NCBI GenBank assembly: GCA_018056145.1
Contig: JAGPGE010000075.1
Location: 1-13,076, forward strand
Length of the DNA: 13,076 nucleotides
Origin: Armatimonadota bacterium
Lineage (GTDB): Bacteria > Armatimonadota > Zipacnadia > Zipacnadales > JABUFB01
Reading direction: 5' to 3'
Part shown: one piece after another, positions 1 through 4,822 of the stretch
Position numbering within the stretch: position 1 is the stretch's first letter
Layout of the letters: every line of letters begins with the position of its first letter
The notes under the pieces: generated by a model
Databases searched by the model: none
The model's input: the letters and a program-made list of their open reading frames with translations, nothing else
Told to the model about the DNA's origin: nothing
Translations under genes and position numbers: made by a program

Positions 1-204
1 GTGGGGCCCCGCACCGAGGGGAAACGACACCGTGGGGCCAAGGCGCATCGGTTGCCTAACATGAACGTCGGCCTCGTGTGCGGTCGGGGCGTTCTGCCCG
101 TGGTGTTGAGGCCGGGCCGTTTGTCGTCAGGCTCCGGCAGGAGCCGTCCGCCTATAGCCCCCGGCGGAAGCCGGGGGATTCCGAACCCGAGCGAAGAATC
201 ACAA

Positions 205-217
205 GCCCCAAAGGGGC
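205..217. other. Short hairpin inside the composite repeat
   Basis: GCCCC (205-209), loop AAA, GGGGC (213-217). This perfect 5-bp stem lies between the two GGAA-capped units. It could be an internal element of the repeat or simply GC-rich chance. Confidence 0.35.
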
Positions 218-248
218 GGCCGGTCCGGGTGCGCGGGGACGGCCTGTC

Positions 249-264
249 GCCCCCGTTCGGGGGC
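249..264. other. GTTC-loop hairpin inside the composite repeat
   Basis: GCCCCC (249-254), loop GTTC, GGGGGC (259-264): a perfect 6-bp stem. It lies between the two inverted GGAA-capped units and is probably part of the same element. There is no T-tract on either strand, so it is not a classical terminator. Confidence 0.4.
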
Positions 265-321
265 TCATGGCGCATCGTGGCGCGGGAATCCAGGGGCTTC
301 CGCCCCTGGCTATAGGCTGCC

Positions 322-336
322 GCCCGCTCCGCGGGC
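322..336. other. Hairpin just outside the composite repeat
   Basis: GCCCGC (322-327), loop TCC, GCGGGC (331-336): a perfect 6-bp stem a few bases beyond the CTATAGG end of the inverted unit. It may belong to the repeat's right boundary or help end transcription arriving from the minus-strand gene at 393-1418. Confidence 0.35.
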
Positions 337-369
337 TGTGAGGCAACGGCTCAGGACCGGAAGGCGCGG

Positions 370-388
370 GGATGCTCAGAGCGCATCC
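370..388 (-). terminator. Possible hairpin terminator after the Gfo/Idh gene
   Basis: GGATGC (370-375) and GCATCC (383-388) form a perfect 6-bp stem around a 7-nt loop. It begins 4 nt after the TGA stop of the minus-strand oxidoreductase gene. No U-tract follows on the minus strand, so intrinsic termination is unproven. The position directly behind a stop codon is the main argument. Confidence 0.4.
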
Positions 389-392
389 GGCC

Positions 393-1418
393 TCAGCCCG
401 CGATCTCCACCCGGCGGCCGGTGCGCCAGGATTCATAGGCTGCGCAGCAGGTGGCCACGGCGGCGCGGGACTCGGCCAGGGTGACGTCGGTCTCGCCGCC
501 GGTGAGGAGGCAGTCCACGAATTCGCTGACCAGTTCGCGGATGGCGAACCGGGCCACTCCCGGGGCATTGCGGACGCGGATGGGCCGGTAGTCCCCCCCC
601 TGCAGCAGGAGCAGGGGCAACTCATCCTCGGGGTCGTCGCGGATGAGCAGAGAGCCTTCCGTGCCCAGCAGCCGGCGCTCCTCGCTCCAACGGTCGCCGA
701 TCGCCACGTACGTCACCACGATGGAACACAGAACGCCGCTCTCCATCTCCAGGGCGACCACGCTGGTGTCATCCGCCTTGTTCTCGGGCTCCACAAGGAG
801 GCGCGTGCCGGTCATGGTGACGGCCTTCGTCGGGCCGAAGAAATGCTGGAGCATGTAGACCGCGTGGTAACCGGTGTCAAACATGGCGCCGCCGCCGGCC
901 TTCTCCCAGTCGCCTTTCCAGTTCTCCGGGTCGTTCATGCGGGCGAACTCGTTGCCGATGACGGTGACCATCCCCATGAGCGGCTTGCCGACAGCCCCCT
1001 CGTCCAGCAGCTTCTTCGCCTTGATGTGTGCCGGGAAGCGGCGCATACACAGGGCGCACAGGAGCCTGCGGCCCGACTCCTGCGCTGCCGCGATCATCTC
1101 GTCGCACTCCCGCACCGACATGGCCAGGGGTTTTTCGATGATCACATCCTTGCCGGCGCGCAAGGCATCCACGGCTTGGGTGACGTGGAGATAGTGAGGC
1201 GTGCAGATGTCGATGATGCTGACGGAGTCGTCTTCGAGGAGCGCGCGGTAGTCGTCGTACTGCTCGCGGATGATCCCGAACTCCGCCATGAGTCCTGCCC
1301 GCGCCTGCTGGGAGGGGTCGGCGACCGCGACGCGGTCCACCCCTGTGTGCCGCACGAAAGCAGCCAGGTGAGGGCGGGTGATGCCGCCCGCGCCGATAAG
1401 CCCGACTTTGACGCCCAA
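393..1418 (-). CDS. Gfo/Idh/MocA family NAD(P)-dependent oxidoreductase
   Basis: The 341-residue product has the family's layout. An N-terminal Rossmann fold opens with the dinucleotide-binding GAGG at residues 9-12. The C(72)TPHYLH segment follows, then the family hallmark EKP at 95-97, whose lysine is the usual catalytic or substrate residue. The C-terminal alpha/beta domain carries the GGG...DxGxH segment (175-185, H185). Such enzymes oxidise or reduce sugars, inositols and related polyols in the cytoplasm; the substrate cannot be read from sequence. The start is TTG at 1418, chosen because GGGAGG (1427-1432 on the complement) lies 8 nt upstream and the Rossmann strand begins at once. It follows the asparaginase-like gene by 21 nt, so the two are probably cotranscribed. 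Confidence 0.9.
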   Translation of the reverse strand: MGVKVGLIGAGGITRPHLAAFVRHTGVDRVAVADPSQQARAGLMAEFGIIREQYDDYRALLEDDSVSIIDICTPHYLHVTQAVDALRAGKDVIIEKPLAMSVRECDEMIAAAQESGRRLLCALCMRRFPAHIKAKKLLDEGAVGKPLMGMVTVIGNEFARMNDPENWKGDWEKAGGGAMFDTGYHAVYMLQHFFGPTKAVTMTGTRLLVEPENKADDTSVVALEMESGVLCSIVVTYVAIGDRWSEERRLLGTEGSLLIRDDPEDELPLLLLQGGDYRPIRVRNAPGVARFAIRELVSEFVDCLLTGGETDVTLAESRAAVATCCAAYESWRTGRRVEIAG

Positions 1419-1439
1419 CGATACCGCCTCCCGGGAGCG

Positions 1440-2444
1440 CTAATGCTCCAGGCTGAACTCCGCCGCCCTAACCTCGCCGATGACCTGGTTTCTGCAGTTC
1501 TTCAGTGGCGTTGTCACGAAGCCCTCCAGGGCCGCGCGGGTGCTGTCGTCGCATGCGCCCAGGAGTTCCAGGACCCGCAACACTGCTGACGATTGCCCCC
1601 GTGCGCTGCCATCCACGGTGCGGATGGCCACGCCGATGCCCAGGTCTGTCAGGCCAAAGACGCACAGGCCCTCCGCGCCGCTCTTGGCGACAATGCGCCC
1701 CTGATAGGCTTCGAGGAGTGCGCTGTTGAAGGCGCCCTTGCCGCTGACCATCACGGGTTCGGCGGCCATGGCGGCGATGATCCGGGCGGCTGCGGGCCGC
1801 AGATCGTGGGGCAGCGTTGCGGGAGTCGCCAGGCGCGCAAAAGCAGTGGCCATCGCCTGCAGGCTCATGCCGTGAATGGGGGCCGAGCAGCCGTCCACGC
1901 CCAGGATGATGTCTCCGGGGGCCACGCCGGACAGTACGCTCATGTTCTTCAGGATCAACTGCTGGACGGGGCTGTCGGGTTCGAGGTAGGTCGCGACGTC
2001 GGCGCCCAGGGCCAGTGTGGATGCGAGTTTGCCGGTGTGCTTGCCGGAGCAATTGTTGTGGGCGGGTGAGGGGTCTTTGCCCTCGCGCACCAGGCGCGCG
2101 TTCTCCTGCGGGTCGCCGGGCATGTGGGTCCCGCACTGCAGGGCCGACTCGTCCAGGCCCATCTTCGCGAGCAGCCCGCGCACCGTGGCCACGTGGTCCG
2201 CCGAGCCGTGATGGGAAGCGCAGCAGATGGACAGCTCTTTCGCGGTGAAGGCGAAGCGGTCGGCAGCGCCGGTCTGCACCACGGCAAGAGCCTGGATCGG
2301 TTTGGCGGAGGACCGCCAGAAGACGGTGCGGGAAGGGTCGCCGACCCTTCCCGTGAGTGTCCCGGATACATCGCACACGGCGATATCCCCGTAGTGGATG
2401 CACTCGATCAGCCCGCTACGGGTCACGTGGATGAGCGGTTCCAT
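1440..2444 (-). CDS. Asparaginase II-like protein (Rhizobium etli ReAV type)
   Basis: The 334-residue product matches the asparaginase_II family, which hydrolyses L-asparagine to aspartate and ammonia. It is unrelated to E. coli AnsA/AnsB. The family's serine-beta-lactamase-like SxxK is present as S45-S-A-K48. The segment ASHHGS supplies S77, NCSGKHTG supplies C132 and K135, and GVDGCSAP supplies C186. These sit at a constant offset of three from the catalytic and zinc-site residues I recall for R. etli ReAV (S48, K51, S80, C135, K138, C189), so the active site appears intact. There is no signal peptide, so it is probably cytoplasmic. The ATG start has a purine-rich GGAAGGCGAG stretch just upstream. 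It lies 39 nt after the secreted-protein gene and 21 nt before the Gfo/Idh gene. Confidence 0.88.
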   Translation of the reverse strand: MEPLIHVTRSGLIECIHYGDIAVCDVSGTLTGRVGDPSRTVFWRSSAKPIQALAVVQTGAADRFAFTAKELSICCASHHGSADHVATVRGLLAKMGLDESALQCGTHMPGDPQENARLVREGKDPSPAHNNCSGKHTGKLASTLALGADVATYLEPDSPVQQLILKNMSVLSGVAPGDIILGVDGCSAPIHGMSLQAMATAFARLATPATLPHDLRPAAARIIAAMAAEPVMVSGKGAFNSALLEAYQGRIVAKSGAEGLCVFGLTDLGIGVAIRTVDGSARGQSSAVLRVLELLGACDDSTRAALEGFVTTPLKNCRNQVIGEVRAAEFSLEH

Positions 2445-2464
2445 ATCTCGCCTTCCATGAGCCG

Positions 2465-2482
2465 GCCTGCGGTTCCGCAGGC
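2465..2482 (-). other. Intercistronic hairpin
   Basis: GCCTGCG (2465-2471) and CGCAGGC (2476-2482) form a perfect 7-bp stem with a 4-nt loop (GAAC on the transcribed minus strand). It lies directly after the stop codon of the secreted repeat protein and about 20 nt before the asparaginase-like gene. No U-tract follows. It could attenuate transcription or protect the upstream mRNA from decay within the operon. Confidence 0.5.
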
Positions 2483-2483
2483 G

Positions 2484-3308
2484 CTACTGGGATGCGGGAG
2501 CGGGCTCCGGGCCCTCGGTCACATCGCCCTCCATGACGGGCGGAACGAGAACCGCGGTGTTGTTCACCGGGTCCCAGCGGACCCCGAAGCCCAGCTTCTC
2601 GGACATCGCGCGCACCGGGACCATCAGGATGTTGTTGGCGATGGCGGTGGGCTGTGCGAGAAGCGTGAGTTGCTGGTTGACGTAGAAGTAGCTGTGGCCC
2701 AGGGGGATCACGAGCCAGCGTCCGTCAGGCATGAGCGATATTGCGCTGCGGTACGTGGCGTTGTAGTTCAGCGACGCGCCGAGAGCCGTGAAGTAGTCCC
2801 GGGCGGCGACATACAGCACGCCATTGAGCACGAGAGGCTGCACGGTGAGCTCAATGGGCACCTCGCCGCACTCGAGACAGACTTCGGCTGAGGGCAGGAA
2901 TCCCTGGGGCCGGAAGGGGATGACGAACACCGGCTCCTCCACGGGCTCCTCCTGCCACCAGTCATCCCAGTAGCGGCCCTCGCCGATGGTCTGGATATCC
3001 GAACGGAGCGGGCGATCATCCAGGCGCGGCCTGCCTTCCCAATACCGCGGGTCATCGCGCAGGCGGTCGCTGCCAAGGCCCTCGTCCTTGCGGTTGCGCA
3101 TGGTCGGCCTGTCATCCAGGCGCGGGCGCGCCTGCCAGTATCTGGGCTGGTCGCGCAGCCGGTCGCTGCCCAGGCCGTCTCTCTTGCGGTCACGCAAGGT
3201 CGGCCGGTCGTCCAGTCGCGGAGGGCCATCGAACAGGCCCTGCGCACAGGTGATCGAGGCCAGGACAAACAGAGCACCGGCGGCGGCCAGAACTCGTGCG
3301 GTTTTCAT
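2484..3308 (-). CDS. Secreted repeat protein with copper amine oxidase N-terminal-like domain
   Basis: The 274-residue product starts at ATG 3308, where the signal peptide begins (MKTARVLAAAGALFVLASI, probable signal peptidase I cleavage after TCA at residue 22). The frame stays open upstream, but that part looks like shadow sequence. Residues 30-61 and 62-93 are near-identical 32-residue repeats (PRLDDRPT...GLGSDRLRD.PRYW), with a degenerate third copy at 94-116 ending GEGRYWDDWW. A Pro/Glu hinge and a C-x2-C (C144, C147) follow. About 155-265 resembles the copper amine oxidase N-terminal (stalk) domain: the pattern 'vPvRa..e.LG..v.Wd...nta.l' appears as MVPVRAMSEKLGFGVRWDP, and a weaker first half lies around YVAARDYFTALGASL. 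Despite the name, these domains are usually non-catalytic envelope modules. A GGGAG lies 10 nt upstream. The role is unknown. Confidence 0.8.
   Translation of the reverse strand: MKTARVLAAAGALFVLASITCAQGLFDGPPRLDDRPTLRDRKRDGLGSDRLRDQPRYWQARPRLDDRPTMRNRKDEGLGSDRLRDDPRYWEGRPRLDDRPLRSDIQTIGEGRYWDDWWQEEPVEEPVFVIPFRPQGFLPSAEVCLECGEVPIELTVQPLVLNGVLYVAARDYFTALGASLNYNATYRSAISLMPDGRWLVIPLGHSYFYVNQQLTLLAQPTAIANNILMVPVRAMSEKLGFGVRWDPVNNTAVLVPPVMEGDVTEGPEPAPASQ
2964..3221 (-). repeat. 96-bp in-frame tandem repeat (2 full copies plus a degenerate third)
   Basis: Within the secreted protein gene, 3126-3221 and 3030-3125 encode consecutive 32-residue copies differing at only a handful of positions. 2964-3029 encodes a shortened third copy that keeps PRLDDRP at its start and RYW at its end. 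The units are rich in Arg, Asp and aromatic residues, with PRLDDRP and GLGSDRLRD as constant blocks. The high identity suggests recent duplication or ongoing homogenisation by slippage or recombination. Confidence 0.85.
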
Positions 3309-3326
3309 CGTGGTCACACTCCCAAT

Positions 3327-3344
3327 GCCGCTCAAATCAGCGGC
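3327..3344 (-). promoter_or_regulatory. Leader hairpin upstream of the secreted repeat protein
   Basis: GCCGCT (3327-3332) and AGCGGC (3339-3344) form a perfect 6-bp stem with a 6-nt loop. It ends just upstream of the GGGAG ribosome-binding sequence (3319-3323 on the complement) for the ATG at 3308. It could modulate access to the ribosome-binding site or be incidental. No convincing promoter is visible nearby. Confidence 0.3.
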
Positions 3345-3426
3345 GAGTCTCCACCAACTGGCGCACTCTCGGTCCAGCCAGTCCCAGGCGGGCCCCGGGG
3401 CGCCCGGAAGTCGCCTGCTCTTGCAA

Positions 3427-3454
3427 GGAACCGCGACACGCCCCCCGCGGTTCC
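3427..3454 (-). terminator. Probable hairpin terminator after the T2SF gene
   Basis: GGAACCGCG (3427-3435) and CGCGGTTCC (3446-3454) form a perfect 9-bp stem around a 10-nt loop, about 50 nt past the stop of the minus-strand F-domain gene. On the minus strand only TTG follows, so the U-tract is poor, as is common in GC-rich genomes. This is the strongest stem in the 195-nt gap and the likeliest end of the TPR/T2SF transcript. Confidence 0.5.
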
Positions 3455-3503
3455 CAGGTGTCGGCTCACTGCGCGCAAAGGACCGGCTCCCCACCGACGT
3501 CGG

Positions 3504-4094
3504 TCATGCTCCGCCGCGGCTCGGGCGCCGTCGCCGCCGCCCGAATGAGAAGACCAGGACGCCCAGGAACATGACCAAGCCGATGAAGATGGCGATATTA
3601 GCGAAGGGCTCGCCGGGCAGCGCTTTCGGGCCTGTCGCATAGTACACCAGCCCCGAACCCAGGGCACAGAAGCCCAGCAGGGCGGCGCTCCAGATATAGA
3701 TCCACTGGAACGCCGACGCCACGGCTTCCAGGTCAAAGCCGACGTCCCGCATCTTCTTCGCATCGACCCCGTCCTCCATCCGGGTCTCGAAATGCTCGGC
3801 GAGATCGGACATGATCCGGTCGAGCTCGCCCTCGAGTTCGCCCTGCCTGACCATGCTGATGAAGAAGGGTGAGAAGACCTGAGGGTAGCGGCTGAAAGCG
3901 GTGGCCAGGGTGCGGCCCATCTCCACGTCGCTGCGCACCTTGTCCAGGATCTCGCGCATAAGCGCGGAGCCTGTCTGTTCGCGCAAGGCCTCGAAGATAT
4001 CCAGAATGTTCACCTGGGCGTGCATGAGGCTTGCGAACTGGCGGCAGAACACGGCCATGTCGGCGTTGCTCACCTGGCTCTCGGCTGCGGGCAC
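3504..4094 (-). CDS. Single-domain type II secretion system F (GspF/PilC-like) membrane protein
   Basis: The product carries one T2SF domain at about residues 16-102. It begins FCRQFASLM and contains the family hallmark M(V)RQGELEGELDRIMSDLAEHFE in two parts around residue 82-103. Two transmembrane segments follow (about 128-153 and 165-184) and then an Arg-rich tail. Canonical GspF/PilC platform proteins have two such domains and about 400 residues; this has 196, so it is a half-size relative. The start is unsure. GTG 4094 has AGGGGG 8 nt upstream, while an in-frame TTG at 4133 (209 residues) lacks a Shine-Dalgarno. It follows the TPR gene in the same direction and is probably cotranscribed. 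No ATPase, pilin or secretin gene is nearby, so a secretion or pilus role is inference. Confidence 0.75.
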   Translation of the reverse strand: MPAAESQVSNADMAVFCRQFASLMHAQVNILDIFEALREQTGSALMREILDKVRSDVEMGRTLATAFSRYPQVFSPFFISMVRQGELEGELDRIMSDLAEHFETRMEDGVDAKKMRDVGFDLEAVASAFQWIYIWSAALLGFCALGSGLVYYATGPKALPGEPFANIAIFIGLVMFLGVLVFSFGRRRRRPSRGGA

Positions 4095-4190
4095 GGCGGA
4101 CACCCCCTGAGGCGGGAAGGGAATCGTCGGCAAGCTGCGGCGATGGATAGTTCGTCGAGGGCGTGGGTTCTTCCTTCAGGGCCGGGGCGT

Positions 4191-4685
4191 TCAGCCGGGC
4201 AGGAGCCGCTCGCGCAGGGCGTTGAGCGCGGCCTGGGTCTCGCGGTGGCCGGGGTTCACCGCGAGTTCCAGTTCCATTTCGGCCATGGCGTTGGGGATCT
4301 CATTGCGCTTGAGGTAGATGACCGCGAGATTGTAGTGCGCGCCGGCTTGTGACGGGTTGATGTCGAGCGCTTTCAGAAGCGCGCTCTCGGCCCTGTCGAG
4401 ATGCCCCAGGGCATTCTCGGCGGCAGCGAGATTCAGGTATGCCCGGGCTTCGGAGGGCTTCAGTTCAATGACGCGCTGGAACTGCTCGATGGCTTTTGTG
4501 TGCTGGCCGGCCATGTGGTACACAAGGCCGAGATTGTGCAGGGCTGGGATGTGTGCCGGGTCTGCCTCGATGACCTCGCGCAGCAGGCGGGCGGCTTCCT
4601 CGTAATTGCCGCGCCGCATTGCTCGCATGCCGGCACGGTACTTGGCCGGAGTCGAGCGGGGTTCGCGCTTCCTGAAAAGCCGCAT
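4191..4685 (-). CDS. Tetratricopeptide repeat (TPR) protein
   Basis: The 164-residue product is almost entirely four exact 34-residue TPRs, at 15-48, 49-82, 83-116 and 117-150. Each ends in the typical '(A/L)..(D/N/K)P' turn (ADPAH, LKPSE, INPSQ, VNPGH), and internal repeats carry the N-L-(G/A) pattern. A short basic N-terminus precedes them and there is no signal peptide, so it is a cytoplasmic protein-protein interaction scaffold. ATG 4685 is chosen because GGAAGGGG lies 6 nt upstream; the frame continues upstream without a better start. A promoter sits just before it at 4715-4744. The single-domain T2SF gene follows, and TPR proteins commonly accompany pilus or secretion assemblies, but no specific partner can be named. 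Confidence 0.85.
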   Translation of the reverse strand: MRLFRKREPRSTPAKYRAGMRAMRRGNYEEAARLLREVIEADPAHIPALHNLGLVYHMAGQHTKAIEQFQRVIELKPSEARAYLNLAAAENALGHLDRAESALLKALDINPSQAGAHYNLAVIYLKRNEIPNAMAEMELELAVNPGHRETQAALNALRERLLPG

Positions 4686-4714
4686 TGCAGACCCCTTCCG
4701 TGGCGGTTTGTCGA

Positions 4715-4744
4715 AGTATAGCAAAGCGCGAATTGCGGGGTCAA
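4715..4744 (-). promoter_or_regulatory. Sigma70-type promoter of the TPR/T2SF genes
   Basis: On the minus strand the -35 TTGACC (4739-4744) is followed by an 18-nt spacer and the -10 TATACT (4715-4720), with TGC immediately before it (extended -10). Transcription would begin near 4708, giving a leader of about 20 nt before ATG 4685 that contains the ribosome-binding site. Both hexamers are 5/6 matches to consensus. Confidence 0.7.
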
Positions 4745-4810
4745 ACGAGGGGCGGGCAGGTACGGCTCGCCCTCCCGCCGAAACAGCCCACGCTGCCGCA
4801 GCCTGCCATC

Positions 4811-4816
4811 GGAGGG
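4811..4816 (+). promoter_or_regulatory. Ribosome-binding site fixing the start of the SGNH hydrolase
   Basis: GGAGGG lies 6 nt before ATG 4823. It selects this start over an in-frame ATG 138 nt upstream, which would put 46 unrelated residues ahead of an otherwise clear signal peptide. Confidence 0.8.
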
Positions 4817-4822
4817 TCGCCC

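Larger units (their letters stand above)
151..316. repeat. REP/BIME-like composite repeat: two inverted GGAA-capped hairpin units
   Basis: Unit A reads on the plus strand from 151 (CCTATAG, 8-nt stem, GGAA, 8-nt stem, ATTCC). Unit B, ending at 316, is the same design on the minus strand. Stem A is CCCCCGGC/GCCGGGGG (158-165/170-177, loop 166-169). Stem B, read on the minus strand, is CCAGGGGC/GCCCCTGG (plus-strand 302-309/290-297, loop 298-301). Three adjacent stem positions differ, and each change is matched on the opposite arm, while the loop and flanks are identical. Roughly 100 nt separate the units and hold two smaller hairpins. The arrangement resembles repetitive extragenic palindromes found in inverted pairs. 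Copy number elsewhere in the genome is unknown, so 'repeat' rests on the two copies here. Confidence 0.65.
1..392. other. Intergenic region, hairpin-rich, no credible gene
   Basis: This stretch lies downstream of the minus-strand oxidoreductase gene. Open frames cross it on both strands, but their translations are low-complexity, rich in Arg, Gly, Pro and Ser, and resemble no family. The plus-strand frame also begins right at the window edge. The left 130 bases show nothing I can interpret. From about 131 onward the sequence is a succession of GC-rich hairpins, including a pair of related inverted units at 151-183 and 284-316. The left edge could hold the end of a neighbouring transcription unit that cannot be seen from here. 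Confidence 0.6.

Noticed and set aside
1..315. Plus-strand open frame of about 104 codons from the window's first base
   Set aside because: The translation is low-complexity and it overlaps the hairpin-rich repeat. There is no ribosome-binding context and no family resemblance.
372..1589. Long plus-strand open frame (about 405 codons) opposite the Gfo/Idh gene
   Set aside because: It is antisense to a clearly recognisable oxidoreductase; long antisense frames are expected at this GC content. The translation has no family features.
2964..3221. CRISPR-like array
   Set aside because: The repeats are directly adjacent 96-bp coding units in frame, with no spacers.
3309..3494. N-terminal extension of the secreted repeat protein upstream of ATG 3308
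   Set aside because: The signal peptide begins exactly at 3308. The upstream translation is atypical and crosses leader and hairpin sequence.
4095..4133. TTG 4133 as start of the F-domain gene
   Set aside because: There is no Shine-Dalgarno before it, whereas GTG 4094 has AGGGGG at 8 nt. It remains possible; it would add 13 residues.
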